From Dactylellina haptotyla (lineage: Eukaryota; Ascomycota; Orbiliomycetes; Orbiliales; Orbiliaceae), in NCBI GenBank assembly GCA_031310005.1, contig CM062379.1:7440001-7504000 (forward strand): a stretch of 64,000 bases of DNA, read 5' to 3'. Below the pieces are notes generated by a model. The model was not told the DNA's origin. It made no database searches and saw only the letters and a list, made by a program, of their open reading frames with translations. Position numbers and translations under genes: made by a program. The number at the start of each line of letters is the position of its first letter. Position 1 is the stretch's first letter. Positions 44,474 to 56,756 of this stretch are shown piece by piece.

Positions 44474-46062
44474 TCAGTCACTACCACCACTGGTGCCATT
44501 ATCCTCACTAGGACTATCTCCAGTGATATGACGTATAAAACTGTTTCTCAAGCTCCTAAATTTCTCCATCTCCTCGTCAATTTCCTTCTCGCTTCCTCTG
44601 CGAGAGCGACCCAGATCTACTAACTTCACAGCATTCTCAGAAATTGTGAAATTTGGAAGCGTGATATCACCATGGATCATGCGTCTTTTATGAAGCTTTT
44701 GAAGAGCCTTTTGCGCTCTTTTCCAAAAAATCCTCAAGGTGGTCCTTCCATCATCTTGGGCCGATACCCCGCAATCTTCGAGCACCAAGACTTTGAGCAT
44801 ATCCCAGACTGTACCGATAGCGTATACCTGAGGAATGTATCTTCCTTGATAGCGCTTGAGTTGTTTATATCTATCATGAATGGTCAGCAGACAGAGATAT
44901 TTCTGAGGGGTTTAAGAAAAGTGCAACTCACGCTGCAATCTCAGCATCGGCCATTTCCCTATTCTCCTCATTGGTGATGTCATATACTTTTATAATTGCA
45001 ATATGGGAAGTGAATCGAGCCCTCGACTTTTTTTTATCAGCGACCACCCCCCCTTTAATGACAGAAGCTTCGTTCTTGGATATAAGCTTCTTTAACTCAA
45101 GTTTAGCTGCGTCCCATCGGACCCGATGATTTGGATCCCAGGTACCTTCGTGTTCAAGTTCGGGGTCCAATCGTAGCTCCTGGGTCCCAGCAGGTCCAGG
45201 AGTTTCGACTGGCGAGTAGTGGAAATACCCACGTTGGGACACAAAATGGCAAATATAAACCAGTGCAGCTAAGGGGCTATCTAGCCCACTGTCTGACCAT
45301 CGGAATTCAGGCGATATAATCAACTTTGAAATATCTACTCTGCGAAATATAAACATTGAGTTGTAGTTGCAGAGGACTCCAAACTCAAGATTGTTGAAAG
45401 TCATATATCCGTAAAGTTGATGTATGGCTTTGACTGCTTTGTTATTGCGTTCTGAGCGGTTCCTCGCTTCGTTATATTGTGCGACGATGTTGCTCTCCGG
45501 TTGGAAAGCCCAAGGGGTTTTCCATTCCACAACGAGTCGTGCAGGCCTATTACCGCCGTCATCATTTGAGGTTGATGCGGAGGCTTCGGGCTCCTTCACA
45601 AAGACACGATCAGGATCTCCCACATTAACGCTTGTCCTGTGGTCAGAGAAGGTTCCGTCTATATTGAATACATGTTGTAAAATGTCGCAGGCGGTGTTTT
45701 CGTACACAGTCTCTCCGACGCGAACAACTTGGGCTTCATCAATCACGCGCGTGCCCCGACGGTTTATATTATATTTAAACCCATTCAAGGCTCCTTGAAG
45801 CCCTGGAAACTGTTATATAGGTTAGCCTTGATCTTAGGTTCTCATAATAAAATGCATTCTGGTTCGGTTTGTTACTCACTTTTAAGTTCATCTTTGGCTC
45901 GATGAGACTCTTGATGTCACTTTTGATGCTGCGCCATTCCCCCAAGGTCGTAAGACACTCGCGAGGATTTGCGGGAACTGTGGTGTTTGTCGACGACAGC
46001 TGCCTTGAGCTTACCTTCAGATCCGGTGCGGAGACTGCCGAAAAATACTCTGATAACTTCAT
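44474..46062 (-). CDS. PD-(D/E)XK-like domain fused to a compact kinase-like domain, three exons (copy 2)
   Basis: Exons 46062-45880, 45809-44932 and 44870-44474 give 485 aa. It is a paralogue of copy 1 on the opposite strand: exon 1 has the same 183-nt length, both introns lie at the same places and phases, and the ExK motif VVEWKTPW falls at the same residues (Glu156/Lys158). Shared blocks include PANPRECLT, KAIHQLYGYMTFNN and MLKVLVLEDCG. The kinase-like part has IIKVY (Lys335), MIHGDITLPNF (Asp422/Asn427) and LVDLGRS, then a charged tail ending in an acidic Ser/Gly stretch. The nuclease-like core looks whole. As with copy 1, a selfish toxin-antidote or effector role is inferred from domain pairing, not shown. 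Confidence 0.75.
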
Positions 46063-49000
46063 GATAATAAGCCACCAACTTGGAGGACTTGGATTTCAAT
46101 AGTTGAAAACAGTCGCGGAAGACCCCGTGGATGAAATGCGAAAATGTGAGTATGGTGGGACTTGTTGATACAACGATTTACAATCTATTGAATATATTTT
46201 TTTTTTTGATGAACCAACTTCAGTATTTCTTCTTTATCAATTAAAAGCTTGAGGTTACAACTGGGCAACACCAGCGTCTGGGAACGAGACCACTTGAGGT
46301 TTACAAATTTAGAGGATGGGCGGTGGAGGAAGTTTGGAACAATGATATGATTTGGTGTTGTTGCGTGGACGTGATTCGAAGTTTGTGAGGAATATGCGAC
46401 AATGTGACTCAAGGTGTTGATTATAAAGTTTAACTTGGTTACCATCCCGAGGGAATATACTAGTGATCAATGCATTTTAGTGAGGGAAAAATAAAATATA
46501 CATAAACTTCTAGGTATAGTAGACGTGCAGTAGATTGCAGTTGATCAACCCAGATACTACTGCTGAAGTCCTACGGTTATCATCTATCATATGAACATAA
46601 AATCGTAGAAAATAAGGTCTCTCATTTCAATGCATTGAATCTTGCACCCTAGCTAATTTAAGTTTGGGTGTGCCGAGTATCAATAGCATTATCACTACTA
46701 CTTCTCTAGCAAAATGTTGGCGATCATGGCAACCCATGACAACCGGATATAACAATGATGATATTCATGAGGGTTTCTCGTGAGAAAGGCCCAATAAGGT
46801 TTGGGTTGCCGTATGGTCAGTTCGCTTATCTTGTGCGATTGCGTTCAGATCTGAGGTAATCGATATCTATAGATCGTTTTGTTCTTAGATTCGACCATCA
46901 AAATCCTATCTAGTTAGGATCATATATGAAGCTACCAGAGCCCCTGTACTTCAGGCATACATCCATAAAGGGGTAACTTTCTACCTTCCAAGTACATATA
47001 GCTCTACGATACTAGGGGCCGCTATATTTACTGAGGTTTACGCGCGTCATTAAAAATAAACCTATCGCTTCGGTTACCAATTCGAGCTGCTTAAAAAATA
47101 TCGATATGTAGGATCTAGCATTGCCTCATAAACCAGATGCCGCGGCATCTGGCCTTGTGAGACAAGATCTAGCATCTAAGATCGATTTGCTTCATGGTAA
47201 TGATACCTACAAGATGTACATGGGTTGTGTAAACGAAATTTTATAGACATACCAAGTTGACCAGTATATACAGTTAGCCAAACTCAGGACTCACTACTCC
47301 TTTTACAAGAATCATTTAAATTAACGGAGAAGCGCCAAGGAGTCAATGCTCAGCTCAAGAAAGAGCCTCTTAAATCTTCCCTATCCGATACTCCTACATA
47401 TGCACATACAATGCTAGGTATTGGCCCAAAAACCATGGTAATTTTTGAGAGAATTCGCGGTAAAGTCTTTGGTTTGATGTCATTGTATCACCCTAAGCAA
47501 AATAAAAACCAACGTTAACAATTAGAAATTTCAGCGCAAAATCGCTAACAAATAGTTCTAACGAGAGCGTTATGTCTGGTCTGGCATTCCTGCTATGAAA
47601 CAGCTTTCCTAGCGTAATATGATAGTCGCAAACTCAAAAATTGCAGCCTATTGCTTAAATTAATATTAGGCTGTTTCGTGTTATTAGGAATCGCAGATAG
47701 TTCACACGCTTGAAGAAAAATGCCGAGCTGAAATGTTCGAAATGCTAACTGCACGATATAGTTTTCGGTGGCGGTGGTATCAAAGAATTGAGCTATTCCA
47801 ATGTGGGGTCAATATTAATATTGCAATTCAAATTTCAAGACGTAAAAGCTGAGAACATGCAGTACCTAGCCCAAGTGTGAGATATTGAAAATATTTTTTG
47901 ATTGCCGTCGTTTATCGCAAGTACCATAGTCCTATTAACATGTTTCCAGTCTAGACGCCTAACACCCTAGATGACCAAATAGCTTTTAGACAGACTCTCC
48001 TACTATAAAATAGTCTTCACGTCATAATTTCGGGTGCCGCCTGGTCTTTGGAACATTAACAATTTCGTTCTCAAGCTATATGGCTCACCAAGTATACGGA
48101 CGCCGAAGAACTAAGTCTCGTTACGAGACTGTACAGATTTAGTTAATCTAAAATTTGTAAAATCATTAACGTTATTCTTTAAAATGTGTTGGCGTGGCAT
48201 CATATCTCTGTGACAGAGTAAAAAGCGATAAAAGTAAGACCATGAATTTTATTATTAACAGTAACTTCATCCTTATTACCAAGATGCGTAGATACTATTC
48301 AATATATTTTAATCCACCAAGTTAAAGCTAAAGATAGTAAATTTTGTAGATCGATCGGGCAAAACCCTTGGAGATGAATTCGTCATCCTGTACTGTATTC
48401 CGTGTTGGTTTCGAAGCTGGAACTGGTGGTGAAATTTGGAGGTTGGTAGAGCGTTGTGATATTCATGCTGATACGGATATCTGCAATTAAGACATTAACA
48501 CTGTGGCACCAATGGCAGATGCAATCAGCCTGGGCGTACATTCACATATGCTACGGGCAAGTTGAGAGCGAAAAATCTTAAAATAAAAGGTTAATCTAAT
48601 TAATCAGCGTCGCTCGGATTTCACAAGTTTGGGGAAACCTTTGAAACCCGATTCCATCGATTGATGAATCATCATGAATTCAGTATTATAATTTCTGCAA
48701 CCAACCCCGGCAAACGATAACAAAGCGGATAGAAACGGTGGGTGAGATCAAATTACCGATATAATTATAAGAGGTAATAGAGAAGCATACTCTGCATAGG
48801 GCTGACGGTGAGGCATGTTCTGTGAGTCAAAAGTGCAATCGTGTACGATTGTGGAGAGAGCTCGGATCAGAAAGAGGCAAAAGTCGCGAACGTTCGATCA
48901 ATTCTGCAAGCTTTTCGGACAAAAATTCACTCTCAACTTGTCTAATTTTAAGATTTTGCAGATGAATACGGCCTGTCTCTGTTCACCGACAAACTAATGC

Positions 49001-50756
49001 AGACATCTTCTGCACAACCATCTCATGACTCTTCCACGCCCGGGCGCGGGCTGCAAGCTTGCGAAGTGCGAAAACTGCCAGATGCGAGCCAATGGATCCT
49101 TTACCTCTGCACTATGGCGATATTGGGAAAACGTATACCACCGGCACCCTGATGCCTTAATAGCGTTTAATATCAGCAAGCTTAGGCACCTGCCGTAAAA
49201 AGCGAAGTGTTGCCGACAAGCTTTTAAAATTACTTGCGGTCCACCGAATACGAGAAGCTTGAAAGGTGCCGCACCTCCCACCCCACTCCTCCCACCCCGG
49301 ATGCCTTCCAGATGGGACGTAAATGAGTCAACATCCGCTATCATCTCATGCTAATCGGAATGAGTGAAAAGAAAACGCTATCCATTGGCATTTGCGGTTG
49401 GGGGCTCGGTGGACCGCGGATGCATTGTCCATGCAGAGCATTGAATCGAGGCAAGGGGGGGGTTCTGGGACGAAGGCCTGAATCACATTGGCCGTAGTTG
49501 TACACACACGGCTCGTCCTCCCTATGACATACGCGAAATTTGATAGACGGATCATGTCTTTGGATGCGATTTAGATCCAAAGATCAGGCTATGCATATCA
49601 GTGGGTAACGTTAGGCCGGCCGAATTCTAACCCGGCTCGCACCTGCCCGACTTGAGAAAAATCAGACAAAAAATTTTGTGGTTCGAAATTTGAGTATTTG
49701 CACCCAGTTGGCCCAGGCGGCGCTGGTTGCTGGGAATACTGTGCCCAATTTGTGAGGGGAAACGAAAAACACGATATTATTATTGTGGTTGGTCTTTTTT
49801 GCCAAATCTGTCCCGCATCGCATATCGAATTCTGACGTGAAAGGAGCCCGTATTAATATTATTAGCTATTAGGCGGTTTTAAGACCGAGTAATGGCCGAG
49901 TCGTCGAATCCCATCACGCTGCAATGTCAGGCGATGCAGCCCGGGGTGCCAACCGAGCCTTTCTCCAATCGGTATTACTCAACCCAGCGTCGACCAGGGT
50001 ATCAGGGGTTTGGATCACAGGGCGGGTGGTTCGTGGTACGTTCTGGCGGTGGTACGCTATGCCGAGAATATAAAAAAGTTGGTAAGTGCAAATCGGGACC
50101 CGGTCTGCCAGATGCGACTGGGACTCGACGTATCTATCTATCTGACTGTTATTTTCTTTTCCCGACTGTGAAGTTTTTTTTTTTCGATTTCCCTTGCCGT
50201 TGTTCGAGGTGGTCGCTTTCGCCGTTTGCCCCGGAACCGTCCTCGTTTCTTTTTTTTTCTTTCTGCGTGTGAGACTCGACGCTATATAGACTCTACGTAC
50301 TCCTCGCCTGCTGATTCCTCGATTTTTGCTTTGGTCCATATTTACTGCCTTATCTCATTGATTTCCAAACCTCAAAATAATTTTATCGTTGCTGGCGGGT
50401 GCTTGCATATGCGCCGCTGCTAGCTGGTTGGCTGGAGCTTCTGTCCAACCTCTCGTTTTATATCGATCTCATAGGCTGGCGCACTGAGCCAGATTGAATT
50501 CCTGAGATCGCTTCCGTTTCCGCTGTAAACAAGAATCAGGGAAATCGGTTTAGAAGATCGATCTCATATCCCGTTCTGTTATCATATTACATACTATCTT
50601 ATTCTTGTCCGCCGGTCCGCCGTATTATCACTATTGTTCTGACGGTATCTTGCAGGCGCGCAACACTAATAAAGCTCCGAAGGGCCCTTCCGGCCGCTTC
50701 CCTTTTCTCGCACCCAAACCTCTCCCGCCAAACCATCTCGAACGACATACCCAAAG
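46063..50756. other. Gene-poor region with AT-rich left half
   Basis: 4.7 kb without a supported gene. 46.1-48.9 kb is AT-rich with many stops in all frames, as in old mutated repeats, though no element family is recognisable. 48.9-50.75 kb is GC-richer and ends with the CT-rich promoter and leader of the ABC transporter (T/C tracts at 50165-50260). Confidence 0.5.
47112..47175. repeat. 20-nt perfect palindrome between short direct repeats
   Basis: CCAGATGCCGCGGCATCTGG (47133-47152) is a perfect palindrome. Imperfect inverted sequence extends it on both sides (GCCTCATAA left, TTGTGAGAC right), and a 10-nt direct repeat GATCTAGCAT lies at 47112-47121 and 47166-47175. It could be a tiny inverted-repeat element with target duplication, or a protein-binding site. 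Confidence 0.55.
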
Positions 50757-53700
50757 ATGGTCTGGCAGCACCACCTCACCCTCGGCGAACTCGTCACCAT
50801 CCTGGGCGCCATCTCCTTCCTTCCTACCATCATCTCCGCTTTTCTCCTCGCACCAAAAGCATATGGCGTTCTTGACAAGCGAAAACGAGAGGGTGCCATT
50901 CGCCTGACCGAACTCTACGAAGACGAAGATGGCGCCGCCACCGAAGAAACAGAGAAAGAATACTCGGTCCGGTTGCAAAAGACCATTATATTCTTCGCCG
51001 CTGCAGCTGGAACCGGGTGCTCTTATTCCTCTGCTTTGAGAAGCATGATGCACGAAGACTTTAGTTTCATCATCGGCTGGTGGGTGTACACCGCAGCCTG
51101 GGTATGATGCCGCTCATAAATCCCCGTTTAACTCGATGTATCTGCTAACTGTTCTTGGTTTTAGACTCTCATGCTTCTACAATCGATATATCTCCAATTC
51201 GAGCGCGGTTACCTCGAAACATTCGATTGCGCCGTCCACCTGTTGATCTCATCTTTCATTCTATTTGTCGCTCGCGGAACCGAGCTCTTACTTTCCTACA
51301 CGGATCTGCAGGTTTCTTTCAACTCCGCCGATTGGTGGTTATGGTCTGTACAGCTCGTAGCCGCAACGCTCCTTGCGTGCGCTGCCGCCTGCGTTCCGCG
51401 CCGTCCAAGTGTCGAAAAGGATGGCCGAAAAGTCGACGATATGAACGGTGCCTCCGTTTACTCCAGAATTCTCTTCGGATGGATGCCCGATCTCTTTTCC
51501 AAGGGATGGAAGACCGGACACCTGGACGAAAGTGACCTCAAGATGCTGTCCAATGCTCACCGGTCCAAGAATCTCTACCAAAAGTTTCGAGCTTTGAAAC
51601 CGCGATCTAAGCTTTGGTGGCAGATTTTCGACGCCCACAGGTTCTTCTTCGCGATGCAGTACATCTACCAGACAATTTGCTGTGCCACCCAATTCATGCC
51701 TCATTTCTTCATGTTGCAGATCTTGAAAGCCTTAGAAAATTCTTCCAAGGGTTCCGAAGGACATAACGCCGCTTGGGTCTGGGTCGTCGGAATGTTTGTG
51801 TCTATGGTCGTTAACGCAACGGTTACGAACGTCCTCTACTGGCTCGGCTGGGGCCAAATGAACCTTTACATCCGAAACGAGCTCGCCACTCTCATCTTCA
51901 ACAAAACTATGAGGAAGAAGGATGTCAAGGGTGGTCAAAAAGCGGAAGAGAAGAAGGACGATGCGGCAGAGAGCGGTTCTGCTTCCGATTCTGACGATTC
52001 TATTGCTAAAGATAAGAAGAAAAAGGAAGACTCCGAAGAAGACTCCCTTAAGGGGCTACGACAGGGTGTCGTCAACTTGATCGCTGTCGATACCTACCGC
52101 CTCTCCATGTTCGCCTGCTACAGCTTCATCTTCTACGAGTGCGGTCTCAGCATCCTCATTGGTTTTGGTTTCCTTTTCAAAATCCTTGGATGGCAGAGTC
52201 TGTGCGCTGGTCTATCTCTCTACCTCTTCTTAACCCCCCTCAACCAGTATCTAGCTAAAATCTACCTCGAGGCTACTGACATGGTCATGAAAGTCCGTGA
52301 TCGCAAATTGGCCGTTGTTTCAGAAGCCCTTCAGGGTATCAGACAAATTAAATTCGCTGCCCTCGAAGACCAATGGCAAAAGCGCATCGAAGACGTCCGA
52401 AAGGACGAGATGAAACAGATCTGGCGTACTGTTATTGCAAATTCCTGGCTCATGGCGTGCTGGATTTTTGGTCCTATCTTGCTGGCTGCTATCTGCTTGG
52501 GCGTTTATGCTGTCATCTACGGTTCCCTTACTCCGGCCATTGCCTTCACTGCTCTTGCTATTTTCCAAGAACTCGAATTCGCCATGAGCATCGTTCCAGA
52601 GCTGATAGGAGACATGATGGACGCAAAGGTCTCCGCTGAACGTATCCAGAAACATCTTGATTCTCCCGAGAAAGAGGATTATATTAAGTCTTCCAACAAA
52701 ATTATCTTCAAGGATGCATCCATCGCCTGGGCCTCTGATGGTGACGAGAAAGAAGAAGACCGATTCGTCATTCGCGATATCAATGTCGAATTCCCCATTG
52801 GTGAACTTTCCCTCATCACTGGCGCAACCGGTAGTGGAAAGAGTTTGATGCTCTCTGCACTCCTTGGTGAAGCTGATTTGCTTGCTGGATCTTTGGAAAT
52901 GCCACGTGCCCTGCCAAAAGCTTTGAGATACGACTCCCAGGCTAACCCCGATAGCTGGATTCTTTCATCTTCGGCTGCCTATGTCTCTCAAATCCCATGG
53001 ATCGAAAACGCCACCATCAAGGACAACATTCTCTTCGGATTGCAATATGACGAGACCAGATATAATGAAGTTCTCAGAGTCTGCGCTTTGAAGAAGGATA
53101 TCGAAATGATGGAAGACGGTGACATGACGTCCATCGGTGAGCAGGGTATCAATCTCAGCGGAGGTCAAAAATGGCGTGTTTCTTTGGCTCGTGCCGTTTA
53201 CTCTAGAGCTGGAATCTTGATATTTGACGACATTTTCTCCGCTGTCGATGCTCACGTCGGTAAAGAAATCTTCAAGAACTGTCTCACTGGCGACATCATG
53301 AAAGGCCGTACCCGTATTTTGGTCACTCATCACGTCCAGCTCTGTCTTCCAAAGACCGAATACATCGTCGAACTCAAAGAAGGCAGAATCGAACGCGCCG
53401 CCACCGTCACCGATCTCAAGAGAACCGGCAGTTTGACAAAGCTTATCGAACAAGAAGAAGAAACTCAGAAGAAAGACCAAGAATTCACCGAAGAAAACGC
53501 CATTGAATCTGTTGCCGGACCTAGCAATACCAACGGACATGCAAATGGCAGTGCTAATGGCACAACCGCTCCAAAGGACCCAAAGAAAGCCAGGGAGTTC
53601 ATCAAGAAAGAGTTCAGAGAAAAGGGTGCCATCAAATTCTCCGTCTACAGAAAGTACACTCAAGCTAGTGGGGGCATTCCATTCTGGACGATGTGTATCG

Positions 53701-55601
53701 GCTTTTTCATTGTTTCCCAGGGTCTCAATCTCGGTCGTCAATGGTGGATGAAACTCTGGACTGGTTCTCAAGACACACAAGAGCAGGTGCATCTGTATAC
53801 TACATCCCTTGGCCACCATACCGTCAACCAATTAGTGCACGTTCTCAACGAGGAGAAGAGTTTGGTGTACTGGCTCGGATTTTACATGCTGATCTGCTTC
53901 GCGACCGGGTTGTTCGCAACCATGAAGTACTTTGTTGTCGCTCTTGGTTCCTACCGCGCTAGTATCAACCTTTTCAACGACATGACAAGAACCGTTCTTC
54001 GCGCCCCAACCCGTTGGTTCGATACTACCCCGGTTGGCCGTATTCTCAATCGATTCAGCGCTGATTTCACGAAGATCGATTCTAACCTGGCTAATCACAT
54101 TGCATTCTTTGGATACTCTGCTCTCTCCCTTGTCGGTATCGTTATAGCTGCAGCTTTCATTACCCCTCTCATGCTAGTCTGTGCCCTTGTTCTCTTCGGT
54201 ATTGCTCTTAGCATTGCCATATTTTACCTCCGAACCGCCCGAGAAATTAAGAGAATTGAAAGTGTCAACAAGAGTCCTATTTTCGAGCTCTTCGGTAGTG
54301 TTTTGCTTGGTGTTGGCACCATTCGAGCCTTTGGCGAGAGTGAGGCCTACATCGAGAAGATGGACAAGAAGGTAAACTTTCGGAGATCTCCTGAAAATAG
54401 ATAGAAACAATGGTGCTAACGTGATTTATAGATTGATACATACGCTGAAGCCACTTTCTACACTCATCTTGCCAACAGATGGATGGGTGTTCGTATGACA
54501 TATCTCGGAGCTGTTTTCAGTACATTGGTTGGTGGTCTCGTTGTATCTATTCCGGGTATGGATGCTGCCCTTGCTGGTTTCGCAATGAGTTTCGCCATGG
54601 AGTATACTTTCGCCATGATCTGGGCCCTTAGAAGATACGCCGATCTGGAACTCGACTTCAACGCTGCGGAGAGAGTTCTCGAATACTCTGTCATCGAGAC
54701 AGAGGATCAAAGCGGAGCTACTCCACCAGCTGCTTGGCCCCATGAAGGAAAAGTTGATATCAAAGATCTCGTGGTTGCCTATGCCGACGATTTGGACCCC
54801 GTTTTGAAGGGTATCAGCTTTGATGTGAAGCCACGAGAGCGTGTCGGAGTTGTCGGTCGAACTGGTGCTGGAAAGAGTTCTCTGACTCTTGCCATTTTCC
54901 GATTCTTAAAGGCAAGAGAGGGCTCGATTGTTATTGATGGCTTGGATATTTCCAAAATTGCCCTGAAGGATCTCCGAAGCCGACTCGCTATCATCCCACA
55001 AGATCCAGTTTTGTTCTCCGGCACAATCAGATCAAACTTGGACCCATTCGACGAACACACCGACGACGAATGTCGAAACGCCCTTACAAGCGTCAACTTG
55101 GTCAGCACTTCCATCCCACCATCTGGTACCGCCACACCAAACCCTGCTGGTGCTGCTACCCCTGGAGGTAGTATCAAAAACACCAACGTCTTCGCCTCGC
55201 TCGAATCCAAGGTGTCCGAAGGAGGTCTCAATCTCTCACAGGGTCAAAGACAACTTTTGTGTCTGGCCCGGGTTATCCTCACTGGTGCCTCAATCCTGGT
55301 CATGGACGAAGCCACCAGCAGTATCGATCACGAAACCGATGCGAAGATCCAAGAAGCAATCCGCGATACAAACTACACTGTTATCACGATCGCGCATCGT
55401 TTGAACACCATCATGGATTACGATCGTGTGTTGGTACTGGATGCCGGCAAGGTTGTGGAATACGCAAGTCCCAAGGAGTTGTTGGAGAACAAAGAGGACG
55501 GCAAGTTCCGGGCCATGTGCGAGCAGACTGGCCAATTGGAGGAGTTTGAGAAGATCGCGAAGGAGGCGTGGGAGAAATCCCAGTCTAATACCCAGGAATA
55601 G
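50757..55601 (+). CDS. ABC-C (MRP/YBT1-like) full transporter, three exons
   Basis: Exons 50757-51101, 51165-54371 and 54432-55601 give 1573 aa. The order is an extra N-terminal membrane domain, TMD1, NBD1, a linker, TMD2 and NBD2, as in vacuolar ABC-C pumps of bile acids, glutathione conjugates and metals. NBD1 has GATGSGKS (about residue 668), LSGGQK (about 779) and ILIFDD, with Asp where a catalytic Glu is usual, the normal ABC-C asymmetry. NBD2 has GRTGAGKS (about 1326), LSQGQRQL (about 1451), LVMDEATSSID and IAHRL. A charged insertion within TMD1 (KKDDAAESGSASDSDDS) matches the place of the insertion in YBT1/BPT1-type proteins. The substrate is unknown. Confidence 0.93.
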
Positions 55602-56756
55602 AAAAAAAACACTTTAGATCTTTAGACGGTCTTTTTCACAAGATTTTGGTAGGGAATCTTTCATTTCATTTTTCATGTATTTTTGTGTCATGTTTGCCGA
55701 TTTTTATATGTTAGAATACAAAGGAAACGGTTGGACGGAGGGGCATGATTTAGTCCACCCTGTATTTTAGACATTTTGGCATAGCGTATTGTATTCTTAC
55801 GGCATATGTCGGGATATCAGAAAAATATATACCCAATCAAATCTGTTATTTTACATGCAAAATAGATTGAAAGGACCGGCCCAAATTCCTTTCTAAATGC
55901 TGCTTTACCAAACAATGTTCTATCTTTGTTCAGAACGCTCAGAAGCGCCACCTAGGCTAAAATATCGGTATTAACCCACCTACGGATACAACGGACAGCA
56001 GGCCTAGGGCGATCGTTAACGCGTTATATCGTGAAAGAGAGGTTGGATTGGTAGATATTTTGGACAGCGTAGCTACCTACCGTAACCTGTTTTTAATCCA
56101 CCCAAGTCTGAGTTTACAATCTAGCAGTAAAACAACAAGCTCTAAAGAACTCGCTATCATCTTGTTGAAAAACCTTCTAATCGTAATTTGCTGATGCAAA
56201 TTCGTAATTAGGCAGTATTAATTTGAGCTCTTCTGACAATTTGGTATATTAGGGTAGAAAGGAACCTGGAGAATGAACAGTGTAACCGCTAGTCTAAGAA
56301 AAAGCACTAGAGAACCTCAGCGTCCTCAGCAAAAACATGTCATATCAGATAAATTAAAAGGGAAAAGCAGAACACTTCTGAAAATAAAAAGAACATAATG
56401 TGTCAACGTGAAGAAAAAAACCCTGCATGCATATGAAAAGAGAAGTGATTGAACCCTATGTATACCTATATAGGCGGCAATTGCAAGTCGAGGGATCGTC
56501 CAAACAATTGACGGTAGTATATAAAATGTCTGCCGGTGTTCCTAAAAAAGGACTAGAAAACCTGTATATAAATCGGAAAAGAAAGGTTTCATTCGAACAT
56601 CCAGTCTCTGCCGCCATCTTCCTCGTCACCGCCGACCATACTCTTCAACGTCTTCCACTTGTTTAAAACCGGCCGACCTTTAGTGCTGCTCCTATTGCTC
56701 TTGATGCGCCACCAGCTGGATTTATCGCCCGTCTTTCGTATGCCTCCACATTCGCT
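55602..56756. other. Tail-to-tail spacer
   Basis: AT-rich 3' region of the ABC transporter and of the DnaJ gene; no gene supported. Confidence 0.5.

Noticed and set aside
48994-49344. 116-codon minus-strand frame in the gene-poor region
   Set aside because: Overlaps several other frames of similar length and has no recognisable motif.
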